Source: Phycisphaerales bacterium (lineage in GTDB: Bacteria; Planctomycetota; Phycisphaerae; Phycisphaerales; UBA1924). From it: a stretch of DNA of 42,007 nt. Position numbers and translations under genes: made by a program. Position 1 is the first letter of the stretch. The number at the start of each line of letters is the position of its first letter. Location: contig JAJVHS010000003.1 of assembly GCA_022072615.1 (NCBI GenBank), positions 1 through 42,007 on the forward strand, written 5' to 3'. Under the pieces are notes generated by a model. It was given only the letters and a program-made list of their open reading frames with translations, was not told the origin of the DNA and did no database searches. This document shows, piece by piece, positions 15,844 through 23,888 of this stretch.

Positions 15844-17214
15844 ATGAGCAGCACCGGCGACAAGCTCGTCACCACCCGCCGAGCCGTGCTCGGTGCGCTC
15901 ACCGCGGGCGCCCTGGGAGCGGCGCTCTGGCCCCGCGCGCCCCGCTCCCGAGCCGACATCCCCGCCGGCCGCACGGTCCTCACGTACTGGGAAAAGTGGA
16001 CCGGCGCCGAGGGCGAAGCCATCCAACGCGTCGTCGACCGATTCAACACCTCGCAGGACGCGATCTGGGTCCGCCGCGTCCCCGTCGCCGACATCGTTCC
16101 CAAGGCCATGGTCGCGATCGCCGGCGGCGATCCCCCGGACCTGGTCGGCCTGTACAGCTTCAACATTCCCGCCTTCGCGGAGTCCCAGGCCGCCCTCGCC
16201 CTCGACGACCTCGCTCCCTTCGGGGACCGCATCGATCCCGCGATCTACGCACCCGCGGTCGATCGCCTGCTGCACTACCAGGGCCGCCAGTGGGCCGCGG
16301 TGACAAGCTGCTACGCGCTCGGCCTCTACTGCAACCTGGCGCACTTCCGAGCCGCCGGCCTCGACCCCGCCGCCCTGCCGCGCACCATCAGCCAGCTCGA
16401 CCACGCCGCCGAACGCCTGACCCGCAAGGCCCCCACCGGGCAGATCGAACAGACCGGCTTCCAGCAGAATCTCCCGCAGTGGTGGCCGTACTTCTGGCCG
16501 GTCCTCTTCGCAAGCGAGCTCTACGACCCCGGCCTCGACCGCCCCACCATCGCGGATCCGCCGGGCGTGGCGGCGTTCTCGTGGATTTCCGACACGGCAC
16601 GCCGCCTCGGTGTTGCCGAGTCGCGCTCGCTCGCGCGAACGTACGACCGGTCGTTCCACACCTCGGCGGACCCCTTCTTCTCCGGCCGTGCATCGATGAT
16701 CGTGCAGGGCCCGTGGCTGGCGTCGTTCGCTCGCAGCGCCGCCCCCTCGCTCGACTTTGCGTGTGTCCCCGCCCCGATGGCGGATGCGGTCTTCGACCCC
16801 TCCGCGCCCCTGGGCATGGTCGAGGCCGATGTGGTCGTCATCCCGCGCGGCTGCCGTCACCCCCGCGAGTCGATGGCGTTCATTCGCTTCCTGCAGCGCC
16901 AGGACGTGCTCGAGGAGCTCGCGCAGGCGCACGGGAAGAGCTCGCCGCTCGCCGATGTCTCGCCCTCGTTCTTCGCCACGCACCCAAACGCGCAGGTCCG
17001 CGCGTTCGACGCCGTGATCAGGAGCCGCCGAGCCGTCATCCTTCCTCAAACCCGCGTGTGGCAGCAGTACGCGGACATGACCAGCGGCGCCTTCGACCGC
17101 GCGTGGTCTGGCGAGCCGGCGCAGGCCGTGCTTAACGAAGTGCAGGCTCGCGCCCAGGAACTCATGTCGACCGCGACCGCCCGTCGCCGGGCGCGCGAGG
17201 CGGCCGCGCCATGA
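15844..17214 (+). CDS. ABC sugar transporter solute-binding protein, Tat-type signal
   Basis: The product has 456 residues of extracellular solute-binding family 1 (MalE/UgpB type). The N-terminus has a twin-arginine TTRRAVLGALTAGALGAAL segment (about 10-28), suggesting Tat export. The mature part opens with VLTYWEKWTGAEGEAIQRVV, typical of sugar binders, followed by VAIAGGDPPDLVGLYSF. A late segment with GPWLASFARS and VVVIPRGCRHPRESMAFIRF is also characteristic. It probably captures fucose or fucosylated oligosaccharides, inferred from the upstream GH29. It overlaps the next gene by ATGA (17211-17214). Confidence 0.88.
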   Translation: MSSTGDKLVTTRRAVLGALTAGALGAALWPRAPRSRADIPAGRTVLTYWEKWTGAEGEAIQRVVDRFNTSQDAIWVRRVPVADIVPKAMVAIAGGDPPDLVGLYSFNIPAFAESQAALALDDLAPFGDRIDPAIYAPAVDRLLHYQGRQWAAVTSCYALGLYCNLAHFRAAGLDPAALPRTISQLDHAAERLTRKAPTGQIEQTGFQQNLPQWWPYFWPVLFASELYDPGLDRPTIADPPGVAAFSWISDTARRLGVAESRSLARTYDRSFHTSADPFFSGRASMIVQGPWLASFARSAAPSLDFACVPAPMADAVFDPSAPLGMVEADVVVIPRGCRHPRESMAFIRFLQRQDVLEELAQAHGKSSPLADVSPSFFATHPNAQVRAFDAVIRSRRAVILPQTRVWQQYADMTSGAFDRAWSGEPAQAVLNEVQARAQELMSTATARRRAREAAAP

Positions 17215-18110
17215 CGTCGCTCCCACGTCAATCCTCGCACTCGCTTCGAGCGGTCGCGCTCGGCCTGCTCTGGACGAGCCCCTGGCTCATCGGCGCCACG
17301 GTCTTCCTGCTCGTTCCCATCGCGCTGAGCGTCTATTACAGCCTGACCGACTTCTCGCTCCTCGAATCGCCCGTCTTCATCGGGCTCGACAACTACCGCG
17401 AACTCGGCCGCGACGCGCTCTACTTCAAGGCCGTCGCCAACACGCTGATCTTCGCCGTGGCCTCGGTCGTGTGCTCGACGCTCCTCTCGATCATCGTCGC
17501 GGTGCTGCTCGAAGCCCCGCTGCGCAGTGCCGGGCTTCTCCGAGCGATCGTCTTCGCGCCCGTTCTTGTGCCCGCGGTTGCCGCGTGCATGAGCTGGTTG
17601 TGGCTCTACAACAACGAGCAGGGCCTGATCAACTCCATGCTCCGGACCGTCGGCCTTCCCGCGCCGGACTGGCTCGGCTCGACCTCGCTCGCCATGCCCG
17701 CGCTCATCATCATGAGCCTGTGGGTCATCGGCAGCCCCGTGGTGATCTACTCGGCCGCGCTCAAGGGTGTGCCCGCATCGCTCTACGAAGCCGCCGATCT
17801 CGACGGCGCCACCGGCCCGTGGCGCCTGTGGCACGTCACGCTCCCCATGATCTCGCCCGCCGTGCTCTTCAACGCGGTCATGTCGCTTATCTGGTCGCTC
17901 CAGGTCTTCGCGCCGCCGTTGATCATGACCAAGGGCGGGCCCGACAATTCCACGCTCGTCTATTCCGTGTACGTCTACCTGAACGCGTTCTTCTATTCGC
18001 GCATGGGATACGCGTGCGCGATGGCGTGGATCCAGGTCGTCGCCACCCTCGTGCTCACCGCCGGGCTCATGCTCGCGGCCCGTCGCTTCGTCTATTACCG
18101 CGGAACCTGA
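17211..18110 (+). CDS. ABC sugar transporter permease (MalF/UgpA type)
   Basis: The product has 299 residues and six membrane helices. It has the MalF-like N-terminal helix PWLIGATVFLLVPIALSVYY with YSLTDFSL, and the EAA loop EAADLDGATGPWRLWHVTLP (about 193-212) that docks the ATPase. GGPDNSTLVYSVYVY near the end matches this permease class. The ATG overlaps the stop of the binding-protein gene. Its partner permease starts four bases after its stop. Confidence 0.92.
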   Translation: MTSLPRQSSHSLRAVALGLLWTSPWLIGATVFLLVPIALSVYYSLTDFSLLESPVFIGLDNYRELGRDALYFKAVANTLIFAVASVVCSTLLSIIVAVLLEAPLRSAGLLRAIVFAPVLVPAVAACMSWLWLYNNEQGLINSMLRTVGLPAPDWLGSTSLAMPALIIMSLWVIGSPVVIYSAALKGVPASLYEAADLDGATGPWRLWHVTLPMISPAVLFNAVMSLIWSLQVFAPPLIMTKGGPDNSTLVYSVYVYLNAFFYSRMGYACAMAWIQVVATLVLTAGLMLAARRFVYYRGT

Positions 18111-18113
18111 CCC

Positions 18114-18938
18114 ATGCACCGCCGATCGACATCCCGAGCGGGTCGGCTGGTCCTCCTGGGGATCATCGGCGTGGCGTTCGCCATCCCGCTGGCGTGGATG
18201 GTGGTCGTGGCGGCACGGCCGCACGACGCGGCACATACCGGCGCGGGCATCACGGCGCTGCTCGACAACATCAGGTCCGTCTGGGAGTGGCCGGGCGCTG
18301 ATTTCCCGATCTACTTCCGCAACTCGACGCTGGTGTCGCTGCTCGCGGTGGCGGGCATGACCCTTTCGAGCGCCGTGTGCGCCTACGGCTTTTCGCGCCT
18401 GCGCTGGCCGGGCCGCGACTCGCTCTTCATGGTCGTGCTCGCGACGCTCATGATCCCGCCCGTGGTGGTCATGGCGCCGCTCTACGTGGTCTTCAAGAAG
18501 CTCGGCTGGATCGGGACGCTCCTGCCGCTGTGGGCGCCGTCGTGCTTCGCGGGCGCGATGAGCATCTTCCTGCTGCGCCAGTTCTTCCGAACGATCCCGC
18601 GCGAGCTCGACGAGGCCGCTCGGATCGACGGCTGCTCGCACTGGGGCATCTTCACCCGCGTCATCATCCCGTCATCGACACCGGCGATTGCGACGGTCGC
18701 GCTCCTGCACTTCATCGCGACGTGGAACGACTTCCTCACGCCCCTGCTCTTCATCAACCACCAGGACCAGTACACGCTCCCCCTCGGCTTGCACATGTTC
18801 AACCAGCAGCACGGCCAGACGCCCTGGCCGCTGGTCATGGCCGCGTGCTGCATCACGGTGGCGCCCGTCATGCTCGTGTATGTCCTGGCTCGGCGTTGGT
18901 TCACGCAGGGCGTCGCGGCGACGGGGTTGAAGGAATGA
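18114..18938 (+). CDS. ABC sugar transporter permease (MalG/UgpE type)
   Basis: The product has 274 residues and six helices. It has the MalG-class markers YFRNSTLVSLLAVAGM and YGFSRLRWPGRDSLF, and the EAA loop ELDEAARIDGCSHWGIFTRV (about 165-184). It is the second half of the channel. No ATP-binding subunit follows; the next gene faces the opposite way, so a shared MsmK/UgpC-like ATPase encoded elsewhere is expected. Confidence 0.92.
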   Translation: MHRRSTSRAGRLVLLGIIGVAFAIPLAWMVVVAARPHDAAHTGAGITALLDNIRSVWEWPGADFPIYFRNSTLVSLLAVAGMTLSSAVCAYGFSRLRWPGRDSLFMVVLATLMIPPVVVMAPLYVVFKKLGWIGTLLPLWAPSCFAGAMSIFLLRQFFRTIPRELDEAARIDGCSHWGIFTRVIIPSSTPAIATVALLHFIATWNDFLTPLLFINHQDQYTLPLGLHMFNQQHGQTPWPLVMAACCITVAPVMLVYVLARRWFTQGVAATGLKE

Positions 18939-18959
18939 ACACACCCAGCGACGGCCGGG

Positions 18960-19418
18960 TTAACTGGGCGACGGCCTCCAGATATCTATCTTGTGCCCGC
19001 CGGATTCGATGTACTGACAGCCGTTTGTATAGACATTCCAGTTTTCATAGCCCGATGAGTTCGGGATCACCTGCAACGTCACGCCGTTTGAGAACAACAC
19101 CGAAACGTCGTCCGTTGACGTCACGCTCACGCTGACAACCTCTGCACCGGTGAGCAGCGCCTCTGTCTCCTTGGTCGCATCCACCGGCGCCGGTAGCCCG
19201 TACTTGTGCCCATCGTCTTCGCTCGTCCAGCGCAGCGTCTCTCCCTGGACAAGCCGCCACAAGCACCCGATCACGAAATGCACGTCGCGGTCGAAGTTGA
19301 ACGACCAGTCATGCTCCCGCTTCGTCGCGGACACAAAGCGGTGCCCGGAGAGCCATGACAACATACCCGAGCGATCACTCCGCCCATCACCAGGAGCATG
19401 GTCGTGTCCGGTCGTCAC
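18960..19418 (-). CDS. Small unknown protein downstream of a pseudokinase (DUF6188-like pattern)
   Basis: The product has 152 residues and is soluble. The pattern is WSFNFDRDVHFVIGCLWRLV early, then LLTGAEVVSVSVTSTDDVSV, then LFSNGVTLQVIPNSSGYENW (about 108-127). This combination (an F-x-NG-x-x-L-x-V-x-P strand followed by YExW) recalls DUF6188-type proteins, which often appear among immunity-like small proteins, but I am not certain. The GTG at 19418 lies ten bases after the upstream gene's stop, with AGGA before it. An ATG at 19364 would give a 134-residue form that begins at MLSWLSGHRF. It is convergent with the ABC permease at 18938. Confidence 0.5.
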   Translation of the reverse strand: MTTGHDHAPGDGRSDRSGMLSWLSGHRFVSATKREHDWSFNFDRDVHFVIGCLWRLVQGETLRWTSEDDGHKYGLPAPVDATKETEALLTGAEVVSVSVTSTDDVSVLFSNGVTLQVIPNSSGYENWNVYTNGCQYIESGGHKIDIWRPSPS

Positions 19419-19428
19419 AGTGAGAGTC

Positions 19429-20247
19429 CTACCCCCCGATCCGCGTCGGCCACCGGAACCGCGAGAACAGGCTCCGCACCGGGCCTTTGGGCTTCATCTC
19501 GCGGATGATCCCGCCCACGGTCGGCAGCGCCGTCAACGCCTCGTCGGGCGTCGCAAAGCCATCGAACCCGCTCAGGCCGCGGTCCAGCCACAGATCCCAC
19601 GCCGGTTCGATCTTCTTCACCAGCCGGCTCACGGCGATCCGCGGCTCCTCCGCCGGCAGCCCCGTCAGCAGCTCGTACGCAAACTCGACCACCGACCGCA
19701 CCTCATCCTGGGCGCTATCCGGCCGCGGCTCGACCGGGCCGCGCAAGGCCCGCGAAATGCCGTACAGCTCGATCCACACCCGCCCGTGCCGATCGACGAG
19801 CAACTCGTCCATCGTGAGCGACCCGTGGCACGCCCCCATCCCCGAGTGCGCTTCGCGCAGACCCTCGAGGACGTGAACGACCGCCCGCTCGGTTTCCAAG
19901 GGGGACAGCCGCCCGCCCTTGATCGCCGCCAAGCCCCGCAAACTCACCAATCCGTCGTGATTCCCCAGGTACGGCGTCACCGCGCACGGGCGGCCGACCG
20001 CGTCGAAGGAGAAGTGCTGGATCTCGAGCAGGTGCGAACCCTTGACCGCCGCCCAGCGCTCCAGGGCCGAAAGGAACCGCCGCTGCCCGGACTTATCCAC
20101 GGCTGCGAATCGGTACACCACGTGGCTCGAGTGGTCGTCCTCGTGGAGCGACAGCCACCGTTCGGCATACGACGCAGGGGCGAGAGGCCGCACCAGCCGG
20201 AAGCGTCCGAAACTCTGCGTCTTTGGTTGCCCTGTCTGTGCGCTCAT
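19429..20247 (-). CDS. Protein-kinase-like protein lacking catalytic residues (pseudokinase)
   Basis: The product has 272 residues and shows the outline of a Hanks-type kinase: FGRFRLVRPLAPASYAERWL as N-lobe start, a helix with LETERAVVHVLEGLREAHS, and the catalytic-loop region ACHGSLTMDELLVDRHGRVW (about 140-159). The expected HRDxxxxN reads HGSLTMDE, the DFG position reads ELYG, and the glycine loop and VAIK lysine are not recognisable. It should therefore not phosphorylate and may act as a scaffold or ligand-sensing domain. A basic tail (KPKGPVRSLFSRFRWPTR) could contact membrane or nucleic acid. It follows prmC and precedes the small unknown gene, all on the minus strand. Confidence 0.65.
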   Translation of the reverse strand: MSAQTGQPKTQSFGRFRLVRPLAPASYAERWLSLHEDDHSSHVVYRFAAVDKSGQRRFLSALERWAAVKGSHLLEIQHFSFDAVGRPCAVTPYLGNHDGLVSLRGLAAIKGGRLSPLETERAVVHVLEGLREAHSGMGACHGSLTMDELLVDRHGRVWIELYGISRALRGPVEPRPDSAQDEVRSVVEFAYELLTGLPAEEPRIAVSRLVKKIEPAWDLWLDRGLSGFDGFATPDEALTALPTVGGIIREMKPKGPVRSLFSRFRWPTRIGG

Positions 20248-20361
20248 GCGGTGATTGGTCGATCCACGACCCCCGGAGACAGCTCCGTGATCTCGGAGCG
20301 GTCTCGATCATATCGGGCTCTCGGCTCTTGGGCTGCCAACTATCCCAACATTGCAAACAAA

Positions 20362-21306
20362 CTACGAACCACGTCGGCTCGCCGTCACCACGCGCTGCAG
20401 GCCTTCGAAGTCCTTGAGAATCCGAACGTCCGTCAGCCGCTCGTCAGTCGCTACTAACTCCCGAGCCTGTTCGGCTCGTGAGGCCGCGACCTCGATGAGA
20501 AGCTGCCCGCCCGGGCGGAGCAGGTCCGGGCCATCCGCGACGATCCGCCGCACGCAGTCCAGCCCGTCACGCCCCCCGCGCAGCGCCAGGTGCGGCTCGT
20601 GGTCTTTCACATTGGGCGCAACATCGCCCCATTCGTCGTCGGGGATGTACGGCGGGTTGCTCACCAGGTAGTGCAGCGCGGATTTCTGCGCCGTCGCCGG
20701 GAATTCCAGCAGCGGCTCGAGCAGGTCGCCCACCAGCAGGTCGATCCGGTCCTCGACCCCGTGCCGCCGGGCATTGAGAGCGGCGACTTCCAGGGCCTCC
20801 TTGGAGACGTCCGACGCGACGGCCCGGGCCCCCGGCAGGTGCTTGAGCACCGCGATCGCGATGCACCCCGACCCCGTGCAGACATCCGCCAGCAGGATGC
20901 CCTCCCCGCCCATGCCCAGCCCCGCACCGCCGAACCCCGGCTGGGACCTGGCGTGCTGGAGCACGTGCTGGACGATCGTCTCGGTCGAGGGACGCGGGAT
21001 GAGCACGCGCCGGTCGACGTGGAACTGCATCCCGAAGAACCACTCGTGGCCGGTCAGGTACTGGACCGGCTCGTGGTTCAGCGCCCGCCCGACCAGGTCC
21101 CGCAGCGTGCTGCGCTCGAGCGCCGACGCCGGACGATCCTGGTCCATGTACAGCCGCAGCCGGTCGCAGCCGATCACGTGGGCGAGGAGGTCCTCGCTCA
21201 GACGCCGCGGCGCCTCCAGCCCCTTGGCCGTGAAGGCCTGGGTCATCCACGCCATTAGCTTGCGCGTGGTCCACGTCTGTTCCGATGATGACGCCCGGGC
21301 GGTCAC
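20362..21306 (-). CDS. prmC: PrmC, release-factor glutamine methyltransferase
   Basis: The product has 314 residues. PrmC (HemK) methylates the glutamine of the GGQ motif in release factors using S-adenosylmethionine. It has an N-terminal helical substrate-binding domain (about 10-85), RRVLIPRPSTETIV, the SAM motif LLADVCTGSGCIAIAVLKHL (about 139-158), ASDVSKEALEVAALNARRHG, and the catalytic NPPYIPDDEW (about 214-223). A Gly-rich insertion (GFGGAGLGMGGEG) precedes the SAM motif. The start is a GTG at 21306 without a good ribosome site, so it may lie slightly downstream. prfA is not adjacent inside the window. Confidence 0.93.
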   Translation of the reverse strand: MTARASSSEQTWTTRKLMAWMTQAFTAKGLEAPRRLSEDLLAHVIGCDRLRLYMDQDRPASALERSTLRDLVGRALNHEPVQYLTGHEWFFGMQFHVDRRVLIPRPSTETIVQHVLQHARSQPGFGGAGLGMGGEGILLADVCTGSGCIAIAVLKHLPGARAVASDVSKEALEVAALNARRHGVEDRIDLLVGDLLEPLLEFPATAQKSALHYLVSNPPYIPDDEWGDVAPNVKDHEPHLALRGGRDGLDCVRRIVADGPDLLRPGGQLLIEVAASRAEQARELVATDERLTDVRILKDFEGLQRVVTASRRGS

Positions 21307-21342
21307 GCGGAGAGTGTAACCATTCCAGGGCCTCGCCCCCGG

Positions 21343-21376
21343 AAACGAAAAGGACCCGGCCGCGGTGGCCGGGTCC
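21343..21376 (-). terminator. Rho-independent terminator of the metalloprotease gene
   Basis: A perfect 10-base stem, GGACCCGGCC / GGCCGGGTCC (21352-21361 and 21367-21376), has a 5-base loop. On the minus strand it is followed by TTTTCGTTT. It lies 25 bases past the stop of the metalloprotease gene and before prmC, separating the two transcripts. Confidence 0.85.
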
Positions 21377-21400
21377 TGGGATCAATCACCTTGCCGATGA

Positions 21401-23584
21401 TCAGCAGCCGGCTTCGAACGCCAGCACGTACGCCGTGAAGTCCTCGATGTCGACGAAGCCCGAGCCGTCGAAGTCGGCGGACATGTCGCCGGCTTCGAAG
21501 GCCAGCACGAACTGGTTGTAGTCGTCGAAGTCAACGAAACCCGACCCGTCGAAGTCCGACGGGCGGTAGGTCTCGAAGCTGAACGCGACCGGGGTCGAGT
21601 CCGTCGTGCCCGTTCCGTTCACGGCCTTCACGCCCCAGTAGTACAGCGAGCAGGTCTGGAGCGTGCCGCCGGGCACCACGAACGAGGTCGAAGCAACGCC
21701 CGCCTGCGTGAGCAGCGGCGAACCGAGGTTCGAGTCGTTGTCGATGATGACGGTATACGACGTCGCGTCGGAGGAGGGCGTCCAGGTCAGCGTCGGTGTC
21801 AGCGACAGACCGACCGACCCGTCAGCCGGCGAGGTCAGCGAGAACGACCCGGGCGGCGGCGAACCGGTGCGGAAGCCCGAATCGGGGTTGGAGATCGGAC
21901 GATCGGTCCCCGATCCCTGCGTCGTCGTCACCCAGTAGAAGTAGGTCTGGCCGCTGGCGGCAGTCAGGTCGTCGTAGGTCAGGGCCGCCACGCCCGACGC
22001 GATCGTCGAGGCCGTGGTCAGGTTGTTGACCGTATTGCGCTTGACGCTGTAGGTGCCGGCGTTGGGGACGCTCGACCAGTTGAGCCGGACGCGGTCGTTG
22101 AACGTGCCGTCCGAGGCGGTGAGCGTCGCCGCGGCCGCGCCCGTGATGTTCAGCGTGTAGAGCTGGGACTGGGTCGGGCTGGTGGTCTCGTAGACGCGGA
22201 CGAAGAAGTCGCCCGTCGGCGAGATCAGCACGTTGGAGAGCACCTCGTTGATGCCCAGGCCCGCCGCCGACGCCTCGCCAAGGACGGTGGTGCCGTTCTT
22301 GTCGATGATCTGCACGGCCAGGTCGGCCTGCTCCTTGGAATTCATGTTGTTGGTGCTGGTGTTGCAGCTGCTGGTCTGGGTGTAGCTGGCGTAGTTCAGG
22401 CCCTGGGGCGCGATCGTGACGCTCACCAGGATCGGCGTCGAACCGACGCTGAACTTGTGGTAGTCCTGCTCGCCGTTGCCGTCGATGCTCAGCGTGGAGC
22501 TGTTGGCCGAGTTGGTGCCCGTCAGCGGCGCCGGGACGCCGCCCAGCGTGACGTTGGTCCCGACCGACACCGTGCCGATCGTGGTCGTCGTTCCGCTGGT
22601 CGCGGTGGTGTTGTCGGCCTCGTTGATGTCGCCATAGTGGCGCTGGCCGGCGCGGATGTCGTCGTGACGCACGCCGTCGTACGCCGTCGAGATGAACGGC
22701 TCCATCAGCTTGGTCTGGTTCGCCGGGCACACGTGGTTCAGGCCGATGCCGTGGCCGTGCTCGTGCTGCACGACGTTCCGAAGGAACCGCGCCGAGTTGG
22801 TCGTCTGGAAGAAGTTGCTCGAACCGACCATGTCGCCCGAGTCGAGCACCATGTCGCCGGTCTGCGGGAAGTAGTTGTACGCCAGGATGCCGCTGAGCCC
22901 GTCGATCGGGTGAGCGCTGATGCGCACGTCGCCGCGGGTCGTGTCGTTGCCGCTGGTGCCCCAGGAGGTGCCGTCGTCCCAGTCGTTGCCGCCGCTGGTG
23001 ACGCGCGTGTAGTTCAGGCCCGTGACCTGTGACCAGCGATCAAAGCAGTTCTGGAAGTACCCGATCCACGTCGCCCGGGCCCACTTGCTGTCCATCCTCG
23101 AGAACAGCACCGAGGCCGAGGCGGGCTCGCCCGCGCCGCCGGAGATGCTCAGGCCATCGGGAACGAAGCTCCAGGTCAGGTTGTACGGATCGCCGGCGGC
23201 GCCGGGGGACCACCGCGTGTTGAGGTTGTAGTTGTTGTTCCAGCCGCCGTCGTCTCCGCCCCCGCCGTAGAGGTTCTCTTCCATCCACGCCATCACTTCG
23301 GCCGACGGCGGGTTTTCAGGATCAAAGCACGCCATGATCCCGACCGTTCGCAGGTAGTGGTCCGAATCGTCCTCGGCCGCCACGAAGGTGGGGCCTTCGT
23401 CCGCCATCACCAGGCGAACGTGACGGGGCGCCACCACCCCGCCCTCGAACACCGAATCATCCGGCGCCTGCCAGGCGAGCATTACCGGACTTGGGATCAT
23501 GCGGTTCTGATCGCTGCCCGCGACAGCCACGAGAGCCGCCGCGGTCGAAAGACCGCACACGCCAGCCACCAATCGGTTCCTCAT
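21401..23584 (-). CDS. Secreted matrixin-like metalloprotease with fibronectin-type domains and Gly-Cys dockerin tail
   Basis: The product has 727 residues. The signal peptide is MRNRLVAGVCGLSTAAALVA. The zinc site is HEHGHGIGLNH (about 272-282), the HExxHxxGxxH metzincin motif, in a domain that includes CFDRWSQVTGLNYTRV, typical of matrixin-like proteases. A beta domain follows (about 330-490), then two fibronectin-III-like modules (ASDGTFNDRVRLNWSSVP; TSPADGSVGLSLTPTLTW). The C-terminus carries two dockerin-like Ca-binding repeats (DFDGSGFVDFDDYNQFV and DFDGSGFVDIEDFTAYV), ending AFEAGC. The ATG at 23584 is preferred over 23608 because CTGGAG lies six bases upstream and the signal peptide starts there. 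The tail matches what I recall as GC-type dockerin of Phycisphaerales. Confidence 0.85.
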   Translation of the reverse strand: MRNRLVAGVCGLSTAAALVAVAGSDQNRMIPSPVMLAWQAPDDSVFEGGVVAPRHVRLVMADEGPTFVAAEDDSDHYLRTVGIMACFDPENPPSAEVMAWMEENLYGGGGDDGGWNNNYNLNTRWSPGAAGDPYNLTWSFVPDGLSISGGAGEPASASVLFSRMDSKWARATWIGYFQNCFDRWSQVTGLNYTRVTSGGNDWDDGTSWGTSGNDTTRGDVRISAHPIDGLSGILAYNYFPQTGDMVLDSGDMVGSSNFFQTTNSARFLRNVVQHEHGHGIGLNHVCPANQTKLMEPFISTAYDGVRHDDIRAGQRHYGDINEADNTTATSGTTTTIGTVSVGTNVTLGGVPAPLTGTNSANSSTLSIDGNGEQDYHKFSVGSTPILVSVTIAPQGLNYASYTQTSSCNTSTNNMNSKEQADLAVQIIDKNGTTVLGEASAAGLGINEVLSNVLISPTGDFFVRVYETTSPTQSQLYTLNITGAAAATLTASDGTFNDRVRLNWSSVPNAGTYSVKRNTVNNLTTASTIASGVAALTYDDLTAASGQTYFYWVTTTQGSGTDRPISNPDSGFRTGSPPPGSFSLTSPADGSVGLSLTPTLTWTPSSDATSYTVIIDNDSNLGSPLLTQAGVASTSFVVPGGTLQTCSLYYWGVKAVNGTGTTDSTPVAFSFETYRPSDFDGSGFVDFDDYNQFVLAFEAGDMSADFDGSGFVDIEDFTAYVLAFEAGC

Positions 23585-23888
23585 AGACCGCTCCAGGGAA
23601 ACCCGCACGATTGAGCTCGATCTGCCCTCTACGACCGCGGCGAGACCTCACGCAACCGCGGCCGCGTACGCCGGGAAGGTGACGCACGCGGATTCGAGTA
23701 TTCGCCCGTACTAACGCAACTGGTCCCAACGGGACGGTCATTATGCGCCACCGGCCCGGGGGTCCGCAAGGTTATTTATTCCTCGAATCGGGAACTGACG
23801 GAAGGGTACCGCATGTTGATACGCATTATCGACGGGACGAGTTTCCGACAACACCACATTCCTGCCGACCACCTCCCGACCAAACCCG
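23585..23888. other. 304-base divergent intergenic region
   Basis: No gene is supported here. It separates the metalloprotease (minus) from the two-domain glycosyltransferase (plus). It holds one candidate minus-strand promoter (23740-23769) and a more AT-rich patch, GGTTATTTATTCCTCG (23770-23785). I found no convincing promoter for the glycosyltransferase. Confidence 0.5.
23740..23769 (-). promoter_or_regulatory. Possible promoter of the metalloprotease gene
   Basis: On the minus strand TTGCGG (23769-23764), an 18-base spacer and CATAAT (23745-23740) give a start near 23733 and a leader of about 150 bases. The -10 is good and the -35 is weak. Confidence 0.3.
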
